A DNA stretch of 64,000 nt, from the NCBI GenBank assembly GCA_021613335.1, contig JAJTWR010000365.1, positions 2,084,001 through 2,148,000 of the forward strand. The letters are read 5' to 3'. Positions 1 through 20,500 of the stretch are shown here, piece after piece. A program made the position numbers and the translations under genes. Every line of letters begins with the position of its first letter. Within the stretch, counting starts at the first letter, position 1. Under the pieces are notes generated by a model. It ran no database searches and was not told where the DNA came from. It saw nothing but the letters and a program-made list of their open reading frames with translations. This DNA comes from Whitmania pigra (taxonomy: Eukaryota; Annelida; Clitellata; Hirudinida; Haemopidae).

Positions 1-8507
<8,507 letters not shown>

Positions 8508-8572
8508 TGGCCGATATTATCAACTCGGAGAATTTTTCTCGGAAATGTCAAAATTCTTTTTAAAATGGCGTG

Positions 8573-8578
8573 AATAAA
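8573..8578 (+). terminator. Poly(A) signal AATAAA of the spectraplakin gene
   Basis: Canonical hexamer 66 bases after the inferred stop at 8505-8507. It supports 8210-8507 being the terminal coding exon. Confidence 0.6.
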
Positions 8579-8599
8579 GATTAATGTTATCTGAAATTG

Positions 8600-10312
8600 T
8601 TTCTGAGGGGTTGCTTTTGAATTCGATGTGGTTTTTTTTAGAACCACAGTCCATTCTTTTGTATGTGACTCAGCCTCTCATCAGGATTTTAGAGTTTAAC
8701 TTCGACAGTTGCTTTAATAGCGTCTTAATTATTATTTTGTTATTATTTAATAAGATATTGTATCGCCGTTAAATATAATTCTCTGTTAATTTTATTCCCG
8801 TTGTTTATTAATATTTTATTTGATAATTTTCATCCGTGCAATGCAGAAGCGTTCGAGTCGCAGACAATACGATTTTTGTCGAACTATTTCTGATTCTGTA
8901 TTTATTTCAACTCGTTTTAATATCCTCCGTCAGTAATCCTCGTTCCGAGGCTGAAGTTATTCGTGTGTGCAGGTCAACGAAGGTTTGTTTATAAATTCAA
9001 CAGATTAGTTCAGCTCAGCCATTCATTCCAAAAGATGTCTCTTTCAATGATTTGCTGATAAATCACAAATAATTTTTTGTCAACAATAAAAGTTAGATAG
9101 CTTTGTAAGCATTAGCTTATTTCACAGCCATACTGAATGTGTCTGGATTTTCCACTCTAAAGATAACATCAAACCCGACAACTTCTCAACTGGCAAAGAT
9201 TTTATTATTTAGATGCAGCAGTGTTTTCGGCATTTGGATATTAAGACCACTTAAAAATGGTCTTGTGGGATGGGTTTGCAAAATTCTAAGCTTCGATCAC
9301 TTCAACTGCGTATACCTGCCATACAGATTCTAGTAACCTAAGTCATAACGACTTATTGTTGTCACTGTATTTAGAAACTGAAATACTTTGTAGTCGTATT
9401 AATAGGCACATGCTTTAAACTGTGCTACCTCCTCAATATTTCAATTTGGCAGGTTCATATTTAATTTATTTATTTAAATCTTAGGATAAATAAATCAAGT
9501 TAGTGGTTAAAACTCATTCCTATGAAAAGCCTAGACAATTTCCAAATTAGTTGGATTTTCCATTTATGGTAAATTATAATTATAAACACTTCAGATTTGT
9601 ACTTGTAACATCTAAGTCTAAATTATCGGCTAATTGTGAAAATTAAGGCAAATTTGTTGGGTAACAAGCAATTTACAAATGCTTGGACCCATCCACAAGA
9701 AAGAAACACCAAGAGCTAATGAAAAGCAGTGACCACATTACATTAACTACTCAGGATAAATAAGATTTATGGCTACAGTTTTAAGTATGTTTTACGTTCA
9801 GACAATAATTAAAGCAGAATTATTAATTATTATAACCTCAAGTTTATGAAGCAGACAAATAGATAAGCACCTCAAAAAGGTAGAATTACTAATAACAGAA
9901 GAATTAGCAGTCATTTAAAGGAACTCATCCCAAGAAATTTACATTTGTAAAGGTCACTGAGTCTTACACTTGCAGGGGGACTATCTCAAATGGCTTCCAA
10001 TAAGGCTAAAAACAAGTGTTTTTGCAAATCTTTCAAATTATTTAAGTTTTGCTTCAAAAAGAGTAAACCTTGTGAAGTAATTCAAATCAAATTACATGGT
10101 TACTTGACTTGTAAGATTGAGTATTTTTGTAAACAAATGCTGAACCAAATCAAACCTTGAAGAGAAGCAAAGTTTGCACTAAACATTTGTTATCAACATT
10201 TAATTCAACTGGTGTTATAAATGAAATCCAGAAGTAGATCGAACTAGCACTTAACAGTTGAACAATGCCAGCAAAGTACTTTATGTAGAGTTTTTAACTT
10301 AGAAAAAAATAT
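8600..10312. other. Intergenic, no gene seen
   Basis: AT-rich sequence between the spectraplakin poly(A) signal and the EXOSC9 stop codon. It should contain the EXOSC9 3'UTR, read on the minus strand. I see no conserved protein, tRNA or repeat. The short open frames at 8584-8772 and 9139-9333 look random. Confidence 0.6.
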
Positions 10313-11359
10313 TCAAGCAATGTCTCCCCCCTCATTTTCAGTCTTCACTTCAATTTTATCTTTCAGTTCATCATTAACCACCATACAAACTCCTTCAAAT
10401 CTTGCAGGAAGAGTATGTGCAGCGACATCATTTTCGAGACTTTTTGATATTAACTCTGTTATTTCTGAAGCTCTCTTCATGGCGACATCAAAACAAAATT
10501 TAATTTGTTCGGCGCTCGTAACGGTTCTCCTCCCGAATGCTTGAGTTACGCAGGCCTCCCTGTGTTTGTTCACTGCAATCGTGAGTTTCCAATCGGCCAC
10601 TTGTTCCTCCAAATCGGTCGGGTCGAGAATGACTGCAGTGAACGACTGATCAATTTTGAAGAAAGCAAAAGTCGTGCAGATGGGAGCATGAAGTATGCTC
10701 AGAGGCAGGGGATCTTTTTCCTCCTCCGAGTGTATGATGGCTTCTGTTCCGCAATATGTAACGTCGGGCCTTCGAAAATGTCGCAACGAAGTAAGGGCAG
10801 CAATTACAAATGCATCTATCAAATTACCCTCGTGATTCAGGGCATGCATGTCAACCCTAATAGCCATGACTCGAGAACCACTTTCAATGCATAGAGACTC
10901 CATATCAACGCATCTTGATTCTCTCAAGATCCGTTCCAGAAGACGATTTATCTCAGCAATGTTGACATTCATTATCTGACGACCAGGCTCTGATGCAAAA
11001 GCCCCCATTAGTGGTGACATCTCTACATTCACTGCTAGCATTCCTTCGTTAGGGCGTGATTCTTTTGGTGAGGTCAATTCCCAAGAAACTTGTGACATCA
11101 CCTGTATATTATATTTATATTTTTATAGTATGTAGCATAGTATAAATTCTTAATGGAATAAATATCAACATTCGTTTTAAACGCAAAATTGTTTATTTAA
11201 ACTACATACCTTCGTTTTCCCAAGATCAACAATGCAACACCCTTTGCATTTTTCAAAACTTATTTTAATTGGTCTATATTCAAACGCTCCCCTTCCATCT
11301 AACCGACATTTTTCCGTTAATAAGGCACGTACAAAATCTCTTTCTATCTTCGATATCAT
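10313..11359 (-). CDS. EXOSC9: Exosome complex component RRP45 (EXOSC9)
   Basis: A subunit of the RNase PH-like ring of the RNA exosome, which degrades and trims RNA in nucleus and cytoplasm. In animals the ring is structural rather than catalytic. Two exons: 11359-11210 (50 codons from ATG at 11357-11359, donor GTATGT) and 11101-10313. The product is 312 residues. Family signatures are LDGRGAFEYRPI, GCCIVDLGKTKV, EPGRQ, LNHEGNLIDA, HFRRPDVTYCG, DPLPLSI and AVNKHREAC. Human EXOSC9 is about 440 residues; this product stops soon after the RNase PH domain (ENEGGDIA) and lacks the acidic C-terminal extension. Transcription diverges from POLD3. The call rests on near-continuous alignment to the family and is secure. 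Confidence 0.95.
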
Positions 11360-12092
11360 GTTTTAAATATAAGCAGCCAATGTGCTCGGCGATATTAAAA
11401 AAATCTCCCGAACTGATTGTTTATTATATTAAAAGTTAACTTGGATAAATCCAGCTTCTTATCTTATTTTATAAATTTGTAAAAAAAAATATAATTTTTT
11501 TAATATTTTGTCTAATAACTGCAACAGACAAAATGTGCATTAAAATTTTTATTTTCTTATTTTAAAACCCTTATTTGAGAAAGGATGTGAAAGTGTTTAA
11601 AAAAATAATTATTTCAGTGCAAGAGTGGTTTCCTTGAAATAAACTAGATGGGGAAACCATCCGCGGACACTATAGATACATTTAAGATTTACTTAAGTAA
11701 ATTTTGTTATTAGAACTAAAAAGAGTAGTTATTACACAGATCCAGGTCTTCTTAAACACTATAAATAATTGTTATGTTATGTTATACCAGTTACTTAGTA
11801 TGTAATGTATTCGTACATAATTGAAATTTTTAATAACTTTATCACATTTTATAATACTTTTACAAATTAAATACATTATTACAAAATTATAATATTGATT
11901 TTTTTGCAATAATTCAGTAATCGATTTAGTTAATGTTTAACTATTTAGTAATATGGATTTATTTTAAAACGCACTAAACAAATATTTTAAATTACTCAAA
12001 ACTTGAAGTATAACTTGTTTGAATTAAAATGATCGTTTTACGTTGGAAACGTTTACGCGCCGCTAAATGTTTATGAGTTGCTAAAGGGAGGT
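11360..12092. promoter_or_regulatory. Shared divergent promoter region, EXOSC9 / POLD3
   Basis: The 733 bases between the two start codons contain no coding sequence and must hold both 5'UTRs and promoters. It is AT-rich, with a GC-bearing patch (TTTACGCGCCGC) about 35 bases before the POLD3 start. No TATA box or operator can be assigned confidently. Confidence 0.55.
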
Positions 12093-13575
12093 ATGGATTG
12101 CGGAGATTTGCTGAAATTCGTTAAGGCAGCTGTCGAAGACGAACAAAAAGTTGTTACGTACAAATGGCTCAGCTTAACACAAAATGTCCCTATGAATCGT
12201 GCCAAAATGGCTCTTCAAGAATTTGTGAAGATGGAGAGGCGACCAGGTAGTATTTTGACAATCCTAGTATGTTTTTATAATGGATGTGTATCACATATGA
12301 ACCCACACGTGTAGTACAACTAGCCCAACATAACAACTGTTTGTTTCTTGCAGGCTTGAATGTTTATTTGTGCCTAATTGGTTACAAAAATTGTGTTGAG
12401 CAGAAAACTATGTGTGTCAAAATAATTAAGGAAGAAGAGAAAGAAAGCGCTCTCAAGGACTTTGTTGGAGCAACATGTCACGTGTATGGCGTTCAAAGAA
12501 CTAATTCTGATGCTTCACTTTTGTATTCCTGTGATTATGACATAAGCAAAAAGCTCAACATGGATAATAAGAACCTATTGGGAATACGTTGTGAACATGT
12601 TATAGTGAAATCTCGCAAAAAAGTTGTAGAACTGACATCAACCATTGCCACCCAACAGAATGCGACTGAAAAAAAGCCTGCTCCATCATTTGGGGCTTCC
12701 AAAAAGCCAACTGTTGCATCATTTTTCTCAAAACAAAAATTACCCAACAACTCAGACAACTGTGATAGTGGTTTCAATGAGTCTAAAAGTTCTAGTGAAG
12801 CCTCAAAATCCAATGTTGCTTCCCATTCCAAAATCCACAACAAAACAAAAGGCAATCAAGCCTGTCAAGACGGGAATTTCAGTGATGGGGATAAAATTGC
12901 AGAACCCGAAACAAAGCAAGCAGAGGTACGAGCTCCGAGCGAGACTGCAAAGATGCCTATTAAGAAAAAGTCCACCTCCAGCAAATGTCGGTCGATTCAG
13001 AAAGGAAAGAGAAAAAGGGTTGTAGAGAGCAGTGAGAGTGATGATGTTTCTTCAGAGGAATGCAATCAATCAATGGATATGTTCGAGTCGACTCCACCAA
13101 GAACTCAGTTTGTTTCAAAACCAACTTCAGATGAGAAATCGCAAGATGACCCGAACACGTTAGAGACACATCACGACAACCAGGATATGAAGGAAAACCA
13201 AGGTTTGAATTGTGGCACCAACATGACAAAAGTTACTGCCATCAAGACATACTTGGACAGTGATGAGGAGGGTTTCATGATCACTGAGAGGGTGTTGGAG
13301 GTCGTTCAAGTTCCTAATCCGGGCAAACAGAATGCTCCTGACATTAAGACCGAGAAGATGAAACTCACCGAAGCTAAACCTGAGGTGAGTTTTCGGTATA
13401 TAATTTGTTTCACAGTTACACGACTAACCGGCTATGCACATGGTGTCTTAAAATTAATTATTATTATTATTATTTATATCGGAAGGTGGCAAAGAAACCG
13501 CCAGCCAGCAAGAAGAAACAGCCCGCCAACATGGCTAAACAATCAACCATAAGCAGCTTTTTCACGAAGAAATGA
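12093..13575 (+). CDS. POLD3: DNA polymerase delta subunit 3 (POLD3/p66)
   Basis: Accessory subunit of polymerase delta, which tethers the enzyme to PCNA during replication and repair. Exons: 12093-12246, 12354-13384, 13486-13575; phases agree and the product is 424 residues (human 466). The N-terminal winged-helix region shows VVTYKWLSLTQNVPMNRAK, then the conserved CHVYGVQ and SCDYDISKKLN. The middle is a low-complexity Lys/Ser-rich linker. The segment SDEEGFMITERVLE matches the conserved block before the tail. The protein ends with a canonical PIP box, QSTISSFFTKK (13540-13572). A second PIP-like motif, KPTVASFF, lies near 12704-12727. ATG 12093 is chosen because it begins the conserved domain; upstream in-frame sequence has no ATG. 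Confidence 0.95.
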
Positions 13576-13695
13576 TCTGAAATCAGAATTATTTGTTTCA
13601 GAATCTCTTTTTGCATCTTTTTTTGACATTTAGTCATTTGAAGATGGGTTGTGCATGTATAGTCACCACGTGATCCTCACAAAATTAATGCGATG

Positions 13696-13701
13696 AATAA
13701 A
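13696..13701 (+). terminator. Poly(A) signal AATAAA of POLD3
   Basis: Canonical hexamer 120 bases after the POLD3 stop. Confidence 0.65.
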
Positions 13702-14553
13702 AGAATGTAACCAGTAATGATTTTTGTTATCTGTTAGCATTAAGGTTTCATATGGAACCACACTTTGAAGGAGCAATGTTGCCTCAAACATGGCACCTCG
13801 AATTCTGTTCTGATTCTAAATTTATTTTGTTGGATTTCACTTTATTGATTTTTGTAACAATTGGGCACGTTGCCTAGGACATATAAAAATAATCCAACTG
13901 AATTTAAATTTATTTTTAAAATCGAAACCCCTGACAATGGTTCCTCAAAAACCGAACACCTCATTTTACTTGACATACTTGCGAGTAGTGGTCGATGTAC
14001 ATAATTGTTGTACATAATATTGACACAATGCACATCACAAACTATTTACATCAGAGAGCAATTGAATGATAAAAGCTTGGTTCTCTGTTGAATTTGGAAA
14101 TTTTGGTAACGTTGCCTTCAAAACAATTGTTGGATTCAGCCGCCAAGTGATATCGTGGTCCGCAAAGAGTCACAATCAAAGCATTGTGAATGGCCAATAA
14201 TGAATTCAAGTTTGCTGCCTTCGAAGCACTGAGAAAAAACATACAAAACGGCAATTTGGCAGCCCCAGAGTGTTCGTGCATGAAAGGTGGATGAAATTTG
14301 CAAATCGGTCGAAAGGTAGATCAGCTGGAATGAATTAAGGCCTGATGTGAAATCATGCAGGGAACGTTCTGGTGACATCAAAATAACATTTCCAATGCAA
14401 TATGTACATTTGTGGAATATACTAGCTCTGGATCGGGTTAGGATTATTTGCGAGTAAATGCATGCTTACGATTACAATCAGTAAAAGCGAATCTTGAGTA
14501 AACCCCATGCTTAAAATTTTTAACGAATCCAATGAATTGGAAGATTTCTCATT
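13702..14553 (-). other. Probable 3'UTR of the convertase gene
   Basis: No protein feature is visible. On the minus strand AATAAA hexamers occur at 13841-13846 and 13821-13826, about 700 bases after the convertase stop, so most of this stretch is likely its 3'UTR. The convergent POLD3 transcript would end about 100 bases away. Confidence 0.5.
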
Positions 14554-17500
14554 TCAAGGAAAAACGTTTGATTTGCTGCCTTCGTCATCTGACGATGGGC
14601 TGTCCTCAGTGGGGAGCAGTGGTTCTTTTATGGCGTCTGCAGGCAGTACGTACTCCTCCTTCGACATGCTCAAAGAATTGAAAGTACTTTTATACAGGAG
14701 TTTGTTGTTGCTCGTGTTCCAGAGTTCTACAGCGGAATTGTTCCTACAGAATCGTTTCCAGAGAAAGAAAACCACTAAGATGGCAATGGTGACACCAAAG
14801 ATGGCAAGGGCAATGATGGTGGATTCGTAGGACGATCGGTCTTCAATGCAGTCACGGAAGTTTGAACAGTGTTTGCATCCTCTCCTACATGGTCTGCAAG
14901 TCATATCTGTTTCACAAAAAGCCAATTATATAGCAGAATAAGTACTAGGAACGCATAATTAAATTTAGTTTGCCAACCTTTGATGCTGGCATAGTATCCA
15001 CTAGGGCACTCCTTGACACAAGCATCGTTCTGCATGCGATACATGCCAACGCACGTGACTTTTTTAGTTGCCGTGCTGTTGCCTGACTGAGGTTGCAACG
15101 AAGACAGCACTGCAAATGGATTGCAGGTACTTTCATTTATTGACGATTCTTGACATAAAATGGGGCTCACTCCCGACAAACTCAGGAGATTATTCTCAAA
15201 ATATTGGTATAATTCTATTGCAATCAGGTATGAAAATAAATAACGCACTCCTTTAGGATGGTATTAAATCAAACGTTTTATTTAAAGTCAATGAATGTAA
15301 ATCCACAAAAAACAATTTTGTAAACTTGAACCCAATAGTGTTTTAAATCAGTTTTTCACAAAAAGCATTGGAATAAAGATAAAATTTATTAAAAACACAA
15401 AAGACTATAAAAAATAAATTATTTAAAACATTATACATTTAGAATGAGTTATAAATTAAACTATTATTAAATATAATTGTGCAAATGATTTTAACCAAGA
15501 AAAAGATATAGAATTTATGCCAGTTTTGGATGTCTCAAATAAAAAGTGCATTGAACAAAAACATCATTCATATTCGTAAGATCCAGGGCCTTAGACACAT
15601 AATAAATTAAATAAAGTGCTCATTATTTGTTTTGGTAGGTACAAGTCTGCAGAGATACCTGAATGGAAACATCCATAGACAAAAACAGCTCGAAAGATTT
15701 TATCAGCAGACAAATAAATAATATTCCTTATCACATTACCACTAAGAGCAGACAAACAAATAATATTTCTTATCACAATACTGTTACCAGCAGACAAATA
15801 ATAATCCTGTCATCACAAATGTGATACTAGATATTAGCAAAACTTTTTATTGCCTGTTCCAACTTTTTGACTTTCAAAAATACAGTTAGAAGAACTTACT
15901 TACAAAGATTTCTCAATTTTAACATTGGAATGTTTAGAAATCTGGATAATGTTGAAATGACAATGAGTATTCAATAAATCTGCAGATAAAAAGAATCCAA
16001 GCCAAAGTTGAATTTATCTCTCAGAAAAAGAAATATGTGAGTGATTCAACACAATGTTTACTAAACTACGTCATGTTGTAAAATACAGAAAATCATTTAA
16101 AAAAATTCTCTATTATTGTCTCTAGCATGAATTTTATGTTGTTCTAGATAAGCGAGCGGCTTCCTTGTCCTTATATTAGATTTAATTTGTTTTTTAAATA
16201 AGACTGTCTTTGGCACAAAGGTGATGATGATGATGAGGATGATGATGATGTTTAGGACTGTCCAGATGTTAATGTTTTTGTAACTTCACATGCGCTCAAT
16301 TCTAAGTAAATTAATTAAGCCTTTCACACTGTTACCTTGGAAACATGCATTCATGCAAACAAACCATGATGAAACCATGAGTCATGCCAAAATGACTCCA
16401 AACTTAAATCAATTTTTTCCCACAAAGCAGAAAACCAATCATTCTGAACAAAGAAATTTCATCATGCACTGAACATTGTATACTTATACCTGTATCCTTA
16501 GCAATCCCTACAATAGAAATGTATTTTGAAAATTGCAAACATTGGAACCAAAACTTTTTACAGTCGAGTGGATAATTGCTAATATAAGTAACAAGAGAGT
16601 AAAAATATTCCATTAGAAATATTTCATTCATTAAAACAAACGATACAAACATACATTAATAAACATAACAACATAAAGCATGAACTCACTTATGCATTAG
16701 ACTTATTAAATAGAACATTAATAATTAATAATTATAATAATGTCAATGGGATAAGTAAGTGAGAAATAAAAAGAACACCAGTAATCAAATGTCTCATACT
16801 TATATTGTGAGAAGATGTACTCGGTTTCACGGTGGTGGTCAGATATTTGCTGTATACTTCAGGCCTTCTGTCAACTCCATAGAAGACCAAACTCCATTCA
16901 GCGAGGGTGGCTATTAACAGGTAATTTACTTTTTATTTTTTGGTAATAAAATCACTGAAAATCAACCCTAAAGCATTGGCCAGTCAAACAAAAGGGTTGT
17001 CAACATTCATGCAGGCCAAACATGCCCATCTCGTCAAAATGTCTTTAAAATGCGCTTTTTCAAATCCTTAAGACGACACATTTTTGCGGTTTACTCCGTT
17101 CTTGTAAAAAAAGTTTTAACTTTAGCGCTAAACGTAACTCCAAGTCAGCCCAGAATCTTGAGAATTTGTTTACAACTTAAAATACAACATTCTAATAACA
17201 TTTGAATTAATCTGTTTGATTTGTATCTATTAAGATAACATCAATTTTATTTCTGAAAATGTCCAAAGAGCCAAACTGCTCACTAGTGCTAAACCTTTGT
17301 GAGAACCAAAGAAAACAATTCGAAGCACTTACAATCTGTTCTGTGGTTCTTCAATTTAAGTGTCCATTCCCCAGCGGGGTTTTCCCCCCAACTATGGGTG
17401 GTCATAAAACTCCATGCGTAAAACCCATCCCGTGATGCATCAGCTGATCTTCTGTGGCAGGAGAGAATGATAAAAAGAGTCATACATGTTCAACAATGAT

Positions 17501-20500
17501 AAGGATGATGATGATGATGATGATGATGATATCCCATAAGTGTGGAAATTGCAACTGTGCTGTCATGGTTAGCCTAGATCTCTCGGCAGCCTTTGACACC
17601 ATCAACCATAGCATATTGTTAGAAAAACTTCACTCAGACTTCAGTATCGACAGCCTTGCGCTCTCTTGACTCCATTCGTACCTCTCCAATAGATCTCGAT
17701 AAGTTAAGCCTGCTTGTCTCACCTCCTCTTCTGTTGCTTTCCTTGCTGGTGTTCCTCAGTGCTCTGTCCTAGGACCCTTACTTTTCACTACCTACACCTC
17801 AGCCCTGATAGACATCATTTAAACTTTCGATGTTTCCTTCCACCGATATGGAGACGACACAAGCGTCTATTGCATCGTCTCCAGCAATAATGTCTCTGAT
17901 CAACTAGACAACCTGCAGAAGCATACAGACCACATTATTTACTGGCATCTCTTCTTCAAACAACAGACCTCCTCCATGTTAAAATCCTGCAACCATCTCA
18001 TCTGGGCAATCTGACATATCTGTCCGTTCCTTTCCTTCAACTTCTGCTCTTGCATGCAGTCTAATGGTCTCTCACCTCTCACCTAGACTACTGAAACTCT
18101 CTCCTCTAAGGAACTTCTTCCTCCCTTATCCTCTCCCTTCAGCACATCCAAAACAAGTTAGCTAAACTTGTTCTCCTTGACCCTAATCTTAACAGCTCCA
18201 AGGCCTTAACCTTAAAAACATCCAATCCCCCTTATCTCTATCATCTCATTCACCATCTCCAAATCCCCAATCACCTTCGCTCATATTCTACAATTCACCT
18301 TCACCAACCAGTCTAAATCATCCATTGTCAACCAAGGCTTTTCCCATGCCTTGCCTCCCATTTTTCAGTCCCAGCCAACACTCGAGCTCTTAAGGTGCCA
18401 TAGAAATGAACTATTATTATTTAATAATAATGATAATGGTATTGATAATAATAATAACAATAATGGTAATAATATCGCTCGAATTCTAATTCATGTTTTG
18501 AAAAACCCCGTGGCAATTGATATGACGACTTTGACGAATAACGAGAAACCTACCGAACGAGAAGCTGAGACGTGGTCCCCATCGGAGATGTAAGAAACAA
18601 TTCCAATTCTCCCCTCGTATTGCTCCTTATGGTGACGATGCACTCGACGTGCTCCAAGTGTCGAATGTAGTCTGAAGTTTCATTGCACCCGTCCGTGGTG
18701 ATGATCGAGGAAAACTCCCCTTGGACGGGTATCCCACTAAAATGCAAACAACGATCGGCCTTAAAAAGCAATTTTTAATTAATAAATAAATCCACGATAA
18801 AACGTGAGAGAAAGTTGCAACCGACATCTCGGGTTTCAGTTGTTGTGTAGCACATCTGTGGTGGTCGGGAAGGGGATCCCAGTTCAAGGCAGCCGCTACC
18901 ATAGCAGTGGCATCCATCAGACCGTATCCAAAGTGGTGACTGACTGGAGAAAAATCACAACAAAAGAAAATATCAACAGTGCATCAATTTGGAATCACCA
19001 TCATGATCAAAACTTAATAAATAAAACATTGTACCCTTTTTTCCTACACCATTGACCACCCAATCAGAAGCCACTAAGTTGGCTTCTCTGGCTGTGAGGA
19101 AAACGATGTACTGCATGTCCCTCCATGTTAACCGAGGACTTGAAAAAAATAAATAAATTATAAGTAAATAATTAAATTAAACAACTTAAATTCTGTTCAC
19201 TTTTTTATAACATCCACAACTTCCAAACAAAAATGACTCCCATTATTACAATATTAACCCATATTTTAGCTCCCAATGTTCCACTTCTAGAACAATCATG
19301 ATTTTTGCTCATTTAGGTCTTAAAAAAGTTTTCTACAAAAACTGTTAAGCATTATTTGGAGAGTTCAGAAACAATTCTAGGATAAATATTTGCAAGTTAA
19401 TAAAAATATTAATATTTTTGACATTAAAATTTATATCAAAAAACGTTATTTTAAAATTTTGTTATGGTAATTACAAAACATCTTACAGATGAAAGATTTT
19501 ACAGTGATTTTACATGTTCCAAGCATTTTTATGTTGTAAAATAGTTCTGTTTTGGTGATAGTGTCTATGGCAGTACAATATGTTTTGCAGCAGATCTGCT
19601 ATGCTCATATGATAAGAACGGCCCAATGTTCCATTTGTAGAAAATAGTCATAACAAATGATATTTTTATAAAAATTCTCAAAATGCATATTTTTGTGTTA
19701 ATATATATGGTGTTGACCTATTATAATTACTTTCATGTGTCTAGAATTTTATATAGGCTTGGCATATAAAAGGTTAATTATTTTCTTAATTTTAATCAGT
19801 TTGATAATTTTAATACATTTAATAATACTTGCCAAAATGAGATAAATTCACCAACAACTTCAACAAATTAAATTCTCTCTCCATTTAGTGTTAGATTAAT
19901 AAATCATCAACAATAGAATATTTGTGAGTGCTATTTCTATAAAAATACAATGTTTAATAACATTAATAATAGCAACAAAAACAATAACAACAACAATAAT
20001 AATAAAAATAACAATGTTAATAGATTGTTATTTACTCAATTTTAAGAAATAGTCCTCGTTTGACCCATCAATAAACCCATAATAGGATAAGCAATTATTA
20101 ATGATGAGCAAATAATAATAAACAATGGATCTCACTTAGCTTCCAAAACCAAAGCACAAATCCCAGCTGCAAGAGGAGCACTGGCTGAAGTGCCAGTGTG
20201 GTCGGTTGTGCATCTCTTTCTGAGGTCCGTTGTTACCTGTAATGTTTAATTGATTTTGATATTCATACTTACATTCATTTCAGTGTTGTTAACTGTCGAT
20301 AATGAGGATAATGACAAAAGCCAAGATATCGAAATTCTTTCTGAAATTACTAACAATCCTCCTTTCCCGGCTATTTCCGCTGCTGTACGTTGTGGCCAAA
20401 GTGGATGCGCAGGGTTCAGAATACCAGGGCACCAAGCCGTTCTCAGAGGCACTGCTCACAGAGAGGGTATAGATGAGGTTCGTGTAGCCATCGCAGGCAC

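Noticed and set aside
13385..13552. Read-through end of POLD3 exon 2
   Set aside because: Splicing at 13384 to 13486 gives the conserved PIP-box C-terminus; the read-through frame does not.
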